Source: Rhizobium sp. ICMP 5592 (GTDB taxonomy: Bacteria; Pseudomonadota; Alphaproteobacteria; Rhizobiales; Rhizobiaceae). Taken from it: a DNA stretch of 64,000 nucleotides. The notes under the pieces were generated by a model that had not been told where the DNA came from, did not search any database, and saw only the letters and a program-made list of their open reading frames with translations. Numbering within the stretch: the stretch's first letter is position 1; the number at the start of each line of letters is the position of its first letter. Where the stretch lies: positions 124,001 to 188,000 of the forward strand of contig NZ_QSNT01000006.1 in the NCBI RefSeq assembly GCF_009498525.1. Reading direction: 5' to 3'. The position numbers and the translations under genes were made by a program. Positions 15,275 through 22,773 of the stretch are shown in pieces.

Positions 15275-16018
15275 ATGCAGGCGATCTTGACGTCTCTCGA
15301 CAGGCGGTGGCGGCGAAGCAGACATGGCTTTGCGCCGTCGCATTGGAAGATCTGCCTGTTCCTGACCGCCAATATCGTCCTGCTTTCAGCCCTGCTGTTC
15401 GACTGGCCGGTGGGCGCCAACATCAGGAATATGGCGCCGCCCATTCATTTCTTCGGCAAGATGCTCACGAGCTTTGGCGAATCCGGCTGGCTCATCCTGA
15501 TCAGCGCCTTCCTGTTCTTCGAAGGCTGGGCCGGTAGCCGGCTGTTGCAATCGCCGCGCTGCCGTTGTCAGGCGCTGCGCATCTGCCAGATCGGCGGCTA
15601 TCTGCTGACGACGATCGCGCTTTCGGGCATTCTCGCCAACCTGTTGAAACGCGCCATCGGCCGTGCCCGCCCCACACATTTCGAGGATTGGGGTCCTTTC
15701 GGCTTCTCGCCCTTCAATGGCCATGCCGGCTTCGAAAGCTTCCCGTCCGGCCATGCGACCACCATCGGCGCCTTCTTTGTGGCCCTGGCCTTCCTCTTCC
15801 CGCGCTATCGCTACATCTTCATCGCCTGCGCCCTCTGGCTCGCCGCGACGCGTGTGATGATCGGCGCGCATTATCCGAGCGACGTCATCGCCGGCCTGGC
15901 GCTCGGCGGCTGGTTCTCCTTCATGATGGCGATCGTCTATTCCCGCTACGGCCTGCTTTTCCGCATCGGTGAAACCGGCTGGCCGGTGCCGCGATTGCCG
16001 TTATTGAAGGGGAAGTAG
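15275..16018 (+). CDS. PAP2-family membrane phosphatase
   Basis: Integral membrane phosphatase of the PAP2 superfamily, which acts on lipid phosphates such as phosphatidic acid, undecaprenyl pyrophosphate or lipid A. All three catalytic motifs are present: KRAIGRARP (KX6RP), FPSGHAT (PSGH) and TRVMIGAHYPSD, where Thr replaces the usual Ser of SRX5HX3D. About five or six hydrophobic segments are visible. I start at ATG 15275, with AGG eight bases upstream; GTG at 15269 is the alternative. Downstream is a large inverted repeat. The substrate cannot be assigned; lipid A phosphatases of rhizobia belong to this superfamily. Confidence 0.82.
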   Translation: MQAILTSLDRRWRRSRHGFAPSHWKICLFLTANIVLLSALLFDWPVGANIRNMAPPIHFFGKMLTSFGESGWLILISAFLFFEGWAGSRLLQSPRCRCQALRICQIGGYLLTTIALSGILANLLKRAIGRARPTHFEDWGPFGFSPFNGHAGFESFPSGHATTIGAFFVALAFLFPRYRYIFIACALWLAATRVMIGAHYPSDVIAGLALGGWFSFMMAIVYSRYGLLFRIGETGWPVPRLPLLKGK

Positions 16019-16037
16019 GGGATCTTTTCTCCATCCA

Positions 16038-16139
16038 CCCTCGCCCTTCGAGGCTTCACCCTTCGGGTTCCGCTCCTCATGGTGAGGTGCTTTGATGCCG
16101 AGGCATCAGCGAAGGCGGCAGAGCCTCGAACCACGAGGG
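16038..16139. repeat. Long imperfect inverted repeat (possible dispersed element)
   Basis: The 18-base ends, 16038-16055 and 16122-16139, are inverted copies matching at 15 of 18 positions. The interior holds further small palindromes, CCTCA/TGAGG and GATGCCGAGGCATC. It lies in the 3' region of the PAP2 gene. It resembles short palindromic elements of Rhizobiales, but no second copy is seen here. Confidence 0.5.
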
Positions 16140-16286
16140 CGGCCCCCAACTCTCAAAAAATCATTCGCGAATTTAGCATCGACCCCACCACCCCACCCCG
16201 AATGGTTGCCAAGCATTCCTCGCATTCATATATCTGGAGCGGTGAAGCTGCGGGAAATCCATCCCGCTTGCGATGTGGTAAAGACG

Positions 16287-16580
16287 ATGACCGATGCCGG
16301 GCAGACACGATTGAGCGAGAGGCAGATGGGGTTGATTGCCCGGGCGCTTGCCGAGCCGCGTCGCGTGCAGATATTGAAGGAGATCGGCGGCACCGACGAT
16401 CCCATGCCTTGCAGCGTGCTGAACCAATGCCACACCGTCAGCGCCGCCACGATGTCTCACCACCTCAAGGAACTCGAGAACGCCGGTCTCATCGAAATCC
16501 TGCGGGACGGCAAGTTCGCAAACCTGCTCCTGCGGCGCGACGTACTCAACGCCTACATGGCCGAGCTTGCCAATATCTGA
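16287..16580 (+). CDS. ArsR-family winged-helix regulator
   Basis: Small DNA-binding protein of 97 aa from ATG 16287 (MTDAGQTRLS). The winged helix-turn-helix reads ALAEPRRVQILKEI, then SAATMSHHLKELENAGLI (recognition helix) and a wing. Two Cys residues (PCSVLNQC) precede the recognition helix, but a metal-binding site is not established. The frame is open upstream to 16092, and GTG codons at 16242 and 16275 are alternative starts. The next gene on the same strand is an SDR. Between them lie a perfect palindrome and an inverted copy of its half-site, a plausible operator. Confidence 0.75.
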   Translation: MTDAGQTRLSERQMGLIARALAEPRRVQILKEIGGTDDPMPCSVLNQCHTVSAATMSHHLKELENAGLIEILRDGKFANLLLRRDVLNAYMAELANI

Positions 16581-16619
16581 CAATTCTTTGCATGCCACGA
16601 ACACCTGCTCTTGTATCAC

Positions 16620-16635
16620 TTAGATGATTATCTAA
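16620..16635. promoter_or_regulatory. Candidate operator between the ArsR-type regulator and SDR genes
   Basis: The 16-base inverted repeat TTAGATGATTATCTAA has two perfect 6-base arms around GATT. The ten bases TTAGATGATT recur in reverse complement at 16705-16714, just before the SDR Shine-Dalgarno sequence. Confidence 0.5.
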
Positions 16636-16704
16636 ATATCAAAGTGACGGAATGACGGCTGCCACTTCAGGGCCTCGTTCGCGCCAATAGTTCGATAATT
16701 GTAA

Positions 16705-16714
16705 AATCATCTAA
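16705..16714. promoter_or_regulatory. Second half-site of the candidate operator
   Basis: AATCATCTAA is the exact reverse complement of 16620-16629. It lies 23 bases before the SDR start codon, where a bound repressor could block transcription. Confidence 0.4.
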
Positions 16715-16736
16715 CAATATCTCGACAGGAGATGAC

Positions 16737-17486
16737 ATGAGCAAGCTAGAAGGCAAGGTCGCAATCGTGACCGGAGCATCCAAGGGCATCGGCGCCGGCA
16801 TCGCCAAGGCATTTGGCGAGGCGGGCGCAGCCGTCGTGGTCAATTATGCATCGAGCCGTGAAGGCGCCGACAGGGTCGTGGCCGAGATCAAATCCAATGG
16901 CGGCAAGGCGATCGCAGCCCATGGCGACGTTTCAAAATCCGCCGATGTGAAGCGGCTTTTCGCCGAGGCCAAGGAGGCCTTCGGCGGCGTCGATATTCTC
17001 GTCAACAATGCCGGCGTCTATAAATTCGCGTCGCTGGAAGAGATCACCGAGGAGGAATTCCATCGTGAATTCAACATCAACGTCCTCGGCACGCTGCTGA
17101 CGACGCAGGAAGCGGTGAAGTATTTCGGCCCGGAAGGCGGCAATGTCATCAACATCGCCTCGAATGCCGTCACCCTGAACCTGCCGACCGCCGCAGTCTA
17201 TACGGCGACCAAGGCGGCCGTCACCTCGATCACCCAGATCCTCGCCAAAGAACTTGGGCCTCGCAACATCCGCGTCAACACCATCTCGCCCGGCGGCGTC
17301 GAGACCGAAGGCGTGCATGCGGCTGGCGTCATCGGCAGTGATTTCGAAAAGCATCTGGTCTCGCAAACACCGCTCGGCCGCCTCGGCCAGCCGACGGACA
17401 TCGCTCCGATCGCCGTTTTCCTGGCCTCGAAGGATGCCGCTTGGCTGACGGGCGAAACCATCTACGCCGGTGGCGGTCTGAAGTAA
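16737..17486 (+). CDS. SDR-family oxidoreductase
   Basis: Classical short-chain dehydrogenase/reductase of 249 aa. The NAD(P)-binding TGASKGIG lies at residues 12-19. NNAG is present. The catalytic Ser lies in INIASNAV and Tyr/Lys in YTATK. A PGG motif and GRLGQP loop follow, ending in LTGETIYAGGGLK. The residues after the second strand (NYASSREGA) suggest NADPH use. The substrate is unknown. AGGAGA precedes the ATG. Control by the upstream ArsR-type protein is inferred from the shared operator-like repeats. Confidence 0.88.
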   Translation: MSKLEGKVAIVTGASKGIGAGIAKAFGEAGAAVVVNYASSREGADRVVAEIKSNGGKAIAAHGDVSKSADVKRLFAEAKEAFGGVDILVNNAGVYKFASLEEITEEEFHREFNINVLGTLLTTQEAVKYFGPEGGNVINIASNAVTLNLPTAAVYTATKAAVTSITQILAKELGPRNIRVNTISPGGVETEGVHAAGVIGSDFEKHLVSQTPLGRLGQPTDIAPIAVFLASKDAAWLTGETIYAGGGLK

Positions 17487-17501
17487 TCGCCCATTCACCA
17501 A

Positions 17502-17530
17502 GCCGCTCTCCTCCTCGCGAGGGGAGCGGC
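17502..17530 (+). terminator. Probable terminator after the SDR gene
   Basis: A 10-bp stem, GCCGCTCTCC (17502-17511) with GGGGAGCGGC (17521-17530), includes one G-T pair; T residues downstream are sparse. Confidence 0.4.
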
Positions 17531-17773
17531 GATGTTTCGCATATCGCAGCGCCGATCGGCGCCTGCTACATTAGAGAGCGATTGCTAAACCCTCTCCCTC
17601 TTCATACTATCATTCCGTTCGGGTTTTCCGCAGATCACCGCGCTGGTTCCGCCGCAAAACACCCGCGACAGACCCTTCTTGCCATACGATCCCACGCAAC
17701 AGCGAATGTCATCCAACTCCGCTAACATCTCTCGGCGACCGCCATTGCTAACAACGAAACGGAGCACGTCATC

Positions 17774-18283
17774 ATGAGCAGCGCCAATACCAAATCGAAA
17801 CTGGGCACCCGCACCAATCTCAGCGAAGAAGCGACACGCGATATTTCCGCGGCGTTAAGGGCATTGCTGGCCGATGTTTTTGCCCTTTATCTCAAGACCA
17901 AGAATTTCCATTGGCATATGAGCGGCCCGCATTTCCGCGACTACCACCTGCTGCTGGACGAACAGGGCGAGCAGCTCTTTGCCATGACCGATCCGCTTGC
18001 CGAGCGCGCCCGCAAGATCGGCGGCACGACGCTGCGTTCCATCGGCCAGATCGCCAAGCTGCAGCGCATTCCCGACAATGACGCCGAATATGTCGACGCC
18101 CAGGACATGCTCGCCGAACTGGCCGACGACAATCTCAAGCTTTCAGCCGAAATCCGCGCCACCCACGACGTTTGCGACGAGTATGGCGACATCGCCACCG
18201 CCAGCCTGCTGGAAAACTGGCTGGACGAGACGGAGCGCCGCACCTGGTTCCTGTTCGAATCCACACGCAACACCAATCGTTGA
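17774..18283 (+). CDS. dps: Dps, DNA-protecting ferritin-like protein
   Basis: Forms hollow dodecamers that bind DNA and oxidise iron with peroxide, protecting against oxidative stress. It has 169 aa, the usual length. The ferroxidase-site signature is clear: KTKNFHWHMSGPHFRDYH, then LLDEQGEQLF with the conserved Asp and Glu. A basic, Ser/Thr-rich N-terminus (MSSANTKSKLGTRT) could contact DNA. The 287-base gap upstream holds the SDR terminator and presumably the dps promoter; no OxyR or Fur site was recognised. Confidence 0.93.
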   Translation: MSSANTKSKLGTRTNLSEEATRDISAALRALLADVFALYLKTKNFHWHMSGPHFRDYHLLLDEQGEQLFAMTDPLAERARKIGGTTLRSIGQIAKLQRIPDNDAEYVDAQDMLAELADDNLKLSAEIRATHDVCDEYGDIATASLLENWLDETERRTWFLFESTRNTNR

Positions 18284-18332
18284 AACACCGCGCCGATTTC
18301 CGCGTTCCCACTGAGGTGGGAGCGCAAAATCC

Positions 18333-18360
18333 TTGACTCCTGTGGAAAACCTCTTAGAAC
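18333..18360 (+). promoter_or_regulatory. Candidate promoter of the small ORF and asd
   Basis: TTGACT (18333-18338) is followed after 16 bases by TAGAAC (18355-18360). The -35 is good and the -10 weak. Confidence 0.3.
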
Positions 18361-18384
18361 CGGCAGCGGAAAAGGAAGACCTCC

Positions 18385-18501
18385 ATGGTTCGCTTCGAAC
18401 AGATCGATAGCTTCGCTCACCTGGCGCAATGTGCCGGGCGGGATGTCTATTTTCCGGTTTCTTCCAAAACCAAGGCCAAAACGACGACGAAAACCGTCTG
18501 A
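18385..18501 (+). CDS. Small basic ORF (38 aa) upstream of asd
   Basis: I do not recognise this product. It starts MVRFEQIDSFAHLAQC, then VYFPVSSKTK, and ends in a Lys/Thr-rich tail (KAKTTTKTV). A good ribosome site, AAGGAAG, lies about 8 bases before the ATG. It fills part of the 329-base gap between dps and asd and ends 111 bases before asd. It could be a real small protein, a leader peptide for asd, or chance. No amino-acid run typical of attenuation is seen. Confidence 0.4.
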   Translation: MVRFEQIDSFAHLAQCAGRDVYFPVSSKTKAKTTTKTV

Positions 18502-18612
18502 CGTCTCTGGCCTGCCGCTCTCTCCCCGGCTCGGCTGGGGACAGGAACCGGTCGTTATGACCGTGGTTCCCCCCCTCGCCCAAGAGGAGAGAAGAGAAAG
18601 AGAGCTTGAGAA

Positions 18613-19647
18613 ATGGGTTTCAAAGTTGCAGTAGCGGGCGCGACCGGAAATGTAGGTCGCGAAATGCTCAATATCCTGGCTGAACGCGGTTTCCCCGCCG
18701 ACGAAGTCGTGGCGCTGGCATCGGCCCGCTCGCAGGGCACCGAGGTTTCCTTCGGCGACCGGACGCTGAAGGTTTCGAATCTGGAGAACTACGATTTCTC
18801 CGACACCGACATCTGCCTGATGTCGGCCGGTGGCGATGTCTCTAAGCGGGTCTCGCCGAAGATCGGCGCCCAGGGCTGCGTCGTCATCGACAACTCTTCG
18901 GCTTGGCGCTACGACGCCGACGTGCCGCTGATCGTGCCGGAAGTAAATCCGGACGCCATCACCCAGTTCACCAAGCGCAACATCATCGCCAACCCGAATT
19001 GCTCGACCGCGCAGCTCGTCGTGGCCCTGAAGCCGCTGCATGACTTCGCCAAGATCAAGCGCGTCGTCGTCTCCACCTACCAGTCCGTCTCCGGCGCCGG
19101 CAAGGATGGCATGGACGAGCTGTTCAATCAGACCCGCGCCGTCTTCGTCGCCGATCCGATCGAAAACAAGAAGTTCACCAAGCGCATCGCCTTCAACGTC
19201 ATCCCGCACATCGACAGCTTCATGGAAGACGGCTACACCAAGGAAGAGTGGAAGGTGCTGGCCGAGACCAAGAAGATGCTCGACCCGAAGATCAAGGTCA
19301 CTTGCACCGCCGTGCGCGTGCCGGTCTTCATCGGCCATTCGGAATCGGTCAATATCGAGTTCGAAAACGAGATTTCCGCCGACCAGGCTCGCGACATCCT
19401 GCGAGAAGCACCGGGTTGCCTCGTCATCGATAAGCATGAAAACGGCGGCTACATCACGCCTTATGAGTGCGCCGGCGAAGACGCGACCTACATTTCGCGC
19501 ATCCGCGAGGATGCCACGGTCGAAAACGGCCTCAACATCTGGGTCGTTTCGGACAATCTGCGCAAGGGTGCGGCCCTGAACGCCATCCAAATCGCAGAAT
19601 TGCTGATCAACCGCGGCCTGATCAAGCCGCGCAAGCAGGCTGCATAA
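18613..19647 (+). CDS. asd: Aspartate-semialdehyde dehydrogenase
   Basis: NADPH-dependent reduction of aspartyl phosphate to aspartate semialdehyde, the branch point to lysine/diaminopimelate, threonine and methionine. It has 344 aa, standard length. The nucleotide-binding loop is AVAGATGNVGREM (residues 6-18), and IDNSSAWRYD and the active-site cysteine in IANPNCSTAQL are typical. Further signatures are STYQSVSGAGK and RVPVFIGHSESV, with the active-site His. It stands alone, with a strong terminator downstream. Confidence 0.96.
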   Translation: MGFKVAVAGATGNVGREMLNILAERGFPADEVVALASARSQGTEVSFGDRTLKVSNLENYDFSDTDICLMSAGGDVSKRVSPKIGAQGCVVIDNSSAWRYDADVPLIVPEVNPDAITQFTKRNIIANPNCSTAQLVVALKPLHDFAKIKRVVVSTYQSVSGAGKDGMDELFNQTRAVFVADPIENKKFTKRIAFNVIPHIDSFMEDGYTKEEWKVLAETKKMLDPKIKVTCTAVRVPVFIGHSESVNIEFENEISADQARDILREAPGCLVIDKHENGGYITPYECAGEDATYISRIREDATVENGLNIWVVSDNLRKGAALNAIQIAELLINRGLIKPRKQAA

Positions 19648-19704
19648 GCGTCTGTAAACCAATTTACGGTTTATAAACCTTGTCCATCTAAGCAGGATTT
19701 GAGG

Positions 19705-19742
19705 AAAAGCCTCGCCGTTTCATACCGAAAGGCGAGGCTTTT
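19705..19742 (+). terminator. Rho-independent terminator of asd
   Basis: A perfect 12-bp stem, AAAAGCCTCGCC (19705-19716) with GGCGAGGCTTTT (19731-19742), with a 14-base loop. Confidence 0.85.
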
Positions 19743-19900
19743 ACGAAATATACTTGAGTGATCATCTTTTGCGCGAAGCGAAAAACATTGATCGCTAAAA
19801 TGTAGTAATGACAGAACCATCGGATACTGGCATGGTCCTGTGGCGACAAGACAACGCATGAGCCCGGAGAACGGAGAGGCTCGCGCGCCATTCAAAAACG

Positions 19901-19922
19901 TTACCGCGTCTTTGCGCGGTAA
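19901..19922 (+). promoter_or_regulatory. Hairpin in the mltB leader
   Basis: A perfect 8-bp stem, TTACCGCG (19901-19908) with CGCGGTAA (19915-19922), with a six-base loop, ends about 7 bases before the mltB Shine-Dalgarno sequence. There is no T-run, so it is not an intrinsic terminator. Confidence 0.35.
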
Positions 19923-19939
19923 GAATTCGGGGACTCTGA

Positions 19940-20761
19940 ATGCACATCACTAAGTCTGGAATGGCAGCTCTCGTGGCGGTCGGGTTGCTGTTGGGCACAC
20001 CGTTTGCGGCAAACGCGGCATCCTGTAGCAACACGTCCGCCGGTTTTGACAACTGGGTGCGCGAGTTCAAGCAGGAAGCACAGGGTCAAGGCATCAGCCA
20101 ATCCACACTCGATCGCGCCTTCGCCAATGTTCATTACAACCAGCCGACCATCCGTGCCGACCGTGGCCAGAAGAGCTTCAAGCTCTCCTTCGATGAGTTC
20201 ATGAAAAAGCGCGGTGGCCAGACGATCATCAGCCGCGGCAAGAGCATGAAGCAGGCCAACGCCGCTCTGTTCTCGCGGATCGAGAAGCGTTACGGCGTTC
20301 CCCCGGGTCCGATCATCGCCATCTGGGGCATGGAAACCGGTTTCGGCAGCTTCATGGGCGATCAGCATACGCTTTCGGCCGTGTCAACGCTTGCCTTTGA
20401 CTGCCGCCGCTCCGCCTACTTCACTGATCAGCTCTATGCCGCCCTCAAGCTCGTCGGCGAAGGCTATCTGAGCCCGTCCGCTCGCGGCGCCGCCCATGGC
20501 GAAATTGGCCAGACGCAATTCATGCCGAAAAACGTCGTGCTGTATGGTGTCGACGGCGACGGTGATGGCAAGGTCGATCTCGTCGGCTCGCGCGCCGACG
20601 CACTGTCGTCGACCGCAAACTTCCTGAAGGGCCACGGCTGGCAGCCGGGCGCTCCCTATCAGCCCGGCGAACCGAATTTCTCGGCGATCGGCGGCTGGAA
20701 CGACGCAAGGGTCTATCAGGAAGCGATCGCCTATATCGGCAAACAGATCGACGGCAAGTAA
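19940..20761 (+). CDS. mltB: Lytic murein transglycosylase, MltB type
   Basis: Cleaves the MurNAc-GlcNAc bond of peptidoglycan, making 1,6-anhydro ends. It has 273 aa. An N-terminal signal sequence has a hydrophobic core (MAALVAVGLLLGTPF) and probable cleavage after ANAA. It is not a lipoprotein, unlike E. coli MltB. The SLT_2 domain carries the catalytic Glu132 in IWGMETGFGSF, plus GEIGQTQFMP and GVDGDGDGKVDLVGS. The gene is flanked by a leader hairpin and a strong terminator, so it is probably monocistronic. Confidence 0.9.
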   Translation: MHITKSGMAALVAVGLLLGTPFAANAASCSNTSAGFDNWVREFKQEAQGQGISQSTLDRAFANVHYNQPTIRADRGQKSFKLSFDEFMKKRGGQTIISRGKSMKQANAALFSRIEKRYGVPPGPIIAIWGMETGFGSFMGDQHTLSAVSTLAFDCRRSAYFTDQLYAALKLVGEGYLSPSARGAAHGEIGQTQFMPKNVVLYGVDGDGDGKVDLVGSRADALSSTANFLKGHGWQPGAPYQPGEPNFSAIGGWNDARVYQEAIAYIGKQIDGK

Positions 20762-20777
20762 TCAAAACCAAACAAAC

Positions 20778-20817
20778 AAAAGGCGCTCCGACCTGATGGT
20801 CTGGAGCGCCTTTTTTT
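20778..20817 (+). terminator. Rho-independent terminator of mltB
   Basis: A 12-bp stem, AAAAGGCGCTCC (20778-20789) with GGAGCGCCTTTT (20803-20814), is followed by T to 20817. Confidence 0.9.
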
Positions 20818-20823
20818 GATCTA

Positions 20824-20890
20824 GAGTAATTCCGGGAAAAGTGTGCGGCGGTTTTCCGTCCGGAATTGCGTAAAACAAAGAGATAGAGTG
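20824..20890. repeat. Rhizobial-type dispersed palindromic element, copy 2
   Basis: An imperfect palindrome runs from AATTCCGGGAAAA (20828-20840) to TTTTCCGTCCGGAATT (20852-20867), then AAAACAAAGAGATAGAGTG. It matches copy 1 at 2421-2489 over almost its whole length. It fills the gap between convergent mltB and the carbonic anhydrase gene. Confidence 0.65.
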
Positions 20891-20893
20891 TTC

Positions 20894-21535
20894 TCAGGCG
20901 TCGGGACGGATAAAGTCGCGGGTCTTTGCGTCCATCACCCACAGCTCGCCGGTCGAGATATCGAACCAGGCGCCGTGCAGATTCAACTTTCCTTCTTCTT
21001 CCAGCGCCTTGATATCCGGAAAGCTGCGCAGATTATCGAGCGAATTGCGGATCGAGATGCGCTCCAGCGCCGTCTGCCGCTCGGCCTGCGTCATGATGTC
21101 GTTGCTCTGGATCTGCTCGGCGGCAGGCTTCAGGAGGCCCATCCAGCGGCCGATGAAATCGCCCGGCGACAGCGGTTCGGCATTGGGATCGAGCGCTGCG
21201 CGGATGCCTCCGCAGCGGCCATGACCCATGACGACGATGTCGGAGACCTTCAGCGACTGCACCGCGAATTCCAGTGCTGCCGACGTCGCATGGAAATGTC
21301 CATCCGGCTCATAAGGCGGCACCATATTCGCGACGTTGCGGATGACGAAAAGCTCTCCTGGGCCGGCATCGAAAATGATCTCCGGCGCCGCACGGGAGTC
21401 ACTACAGGCAATGACCAGGGTCGACGGGCTCTGGCCGCTCTCGGCAAGACTGCGATAGCGCTCGCGCTCATCGACGTAACGCCCGCTCATGAAGTTGCGA
21501 TAACCGCTCAGAAGGGAGGTAGGAAAGCTGTCCAT
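20894..21535 (-). CDS. Beta-class carbonic anhydrase
   Basis: Zinc enzyme interconverting CO2 and bicarbonate, supplying bicarbonate to carboxylases and balancing pH. It has 213 aa from ATG 21535 (MDSFPTSLLSGYRNF). The signature motifs are IACSDSRAAPE (zinc Cys with the Asp-Arg pair) and MGHGRCGGIRAAL (zinc His and Cys). No clear Shine-Dalgarno precedes 21535; a TTG at 21571 would add 12 residues not expected in the family. The gene ends next to the palindromic element. Pyridoxal kinase lies upstream on the same strand, 73 bases away, and may share its transcript. Confidence 0.92.
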   Translation of the reverse strand: MDSFPTSLLSGYRNFMSGRYVDERERYRSLAESGQSPSTLVIACSDSRAAPEIIFDAGPGELFVIRNVANMVPPYEPDGHFHATSAALEFAVQSLKVSDIVVMGHGRCGGIRAALDPNAEPLSPGDFIGRWMGLLKPAAEQIQSNDIMTQAERQTALERISIRNSLDNLRSFPDIKALEEEGKLNLHGAWFDISTGELWVMDAKTRDFIRPDA

Positions 21536-21608
21536 GCAGATTGAATTACAGCGCGCCGCTGCCGATGGCAACTATTGCACTGCAAAAAGCTCCTGATAGC
21601 TTCGACCG

Positions 21609-22481
21609 CTACTTCTTCCGCTGCGCCGGATGCATCAGCCGGCGCATCTGCACCATCGCCATCGGCGTCGACAGGCTGGAGGCATCCGCCGCCAGCGTCA
21701 ACTCGTCGCTGCCGCGTTTGACCGCCCTTGCCAGCACCTCGTAGACGCTCGCCGTCGTCAATTGCAGCGCCCGCTCCTCATCCATGCCGGACAGAAGCCG
21801 TGACAGGAACAGGGCCGAGAGCAGATCGCCAAGCCCGTTCGGGGCATTGTCGATGCTGCGATGTTCGGCCAGCAGCGCGTTGCGGCCACTGAGATAGAGA
21901 TTACCGATGCCACCGGCCATCATCGGGACCGCCGAGGTCACCAGCATGCGCGACGGCCCCAGCGCCAGGGCGGCCTCCATCACGGCATTGTTGTCCTCCA
22001 GCGGCGCACCGGCGAGCCAGGCAAGCTCGTAGCGGTTCGGCGTCGCCAATGACGCCAGCGGGATCAATTGGTCGCGGATCGCCTCCGCCGTCGCTTCGGG
22101 CACGTAGAGCCCGCCGGCATCGCCGATGACCGGGTCACAAGCGTAAAAGAGATCGGGGTTCTTTTCCCTCAGCGCCCGTACCAGCCGGGCGACGGAATGC
22201 ACCTGCGCGGCATTGCCGAAATAGCCCGACAGCACCGCCTTCACCTCCGACAACCAGGGTGCCGCGATGAGATCGTCGATCACGTGATCGAAATCAGCTT
22301 CATTGAAGGTCAGCCGCGTCGCGCGGCCATGGCCGGGATGCCAGGGAAGAACGATAGTCGGCAACGCCCAGACGGGGTGTCCGAGGGTTTCCAGTGCGAA
22401 GACGGCGGCTCGATTGCCGACGGAACCTCTGACGACGTGGCTGGAGATGACGATGACGGCGCCCGCCGAATTGTCCGACAT
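21609..22481 (-). CDS. pdxY: Pyridoxal kinase
   Basis: Ribokinase-fold enzyme that phosphorylates pyridoxal for the vitamin B6 salvage pathway. It has 290 aa. Features are VISSHVVRGSVGNRAAVFALE near the N-terminus, FYACDPVIGDAGGLYVPE (catalytic core), LATPNRYELAWLAG, and the GLGDLLSALFL anion-hole segment with the catalytic Asp. The GxGD motif supports kinase activity. PdxY and PdxK cannot be separated with certainty; the overall pattern fits PdxY. The 292-base gap to gdh holds the divergent promoters. Confidence 0.88.
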   Translation of the reverse strand: MSDNSAGAVIVISSHVVRGSVGNRAAVFALETLGHPVWALPTIVLPWHPGHGRATRLTFNEADFDHVIDDLIAAPWLSEVKAVLSGYFGNAAQVHSVARLVRALREKNPDLFYACDPVIGDAGGLYVPEATAEAIRDQLIPLASLATPNRYELAWLAGAPLEDNNAVMEAALALGPSRMLVTSAVPMMAGGIGNLYLSGRNALLAEHRSIDNAPNGLGDLLSALFLSRLLSGMDEERALQLTTASVYEVLARAVKRGSDELTLAADASSLSTPMAMVQMRRLMHPAQRKK

Positions 22482-22773
22482 GATGCTTGCTTCCGGTTAC
22501 AATCTTCCGACTTCGATGGCGTTGTGATGATCCCTTTATCGTCACTCTGTCAACCGCGCTTCACAGAGTCATGAAAACCTCTGTTGAGGAGCGGATATCG
22601 GCAATTCCGCGCCCCTATCATGCGCTTTGCGACGGGATCACGACGTTCGGCAAGATTCTTCACGATTTGAGACAGAATCCGTCGAAAAGCGATCGAATCC
22701 ACATTCATTTTGCCAGTTTTTTCGATAAATCTTCTGATACTGTGGTCAAAATCTTGAAATTTGGAGGAAATTC

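Noticed and set aside
18340..18348. TGTGGAAAA before the 38-codon ORF as a DnaA box
   Set aside because: A single isolated box of this relaxed form is expected by chance; no cluster surrounds it.
22280..22290. CACGTG within pdxY as another parS
   Set aside because: The flanks are GAT/ATC rather than TTT/AAA, so it does not match the ParB site.
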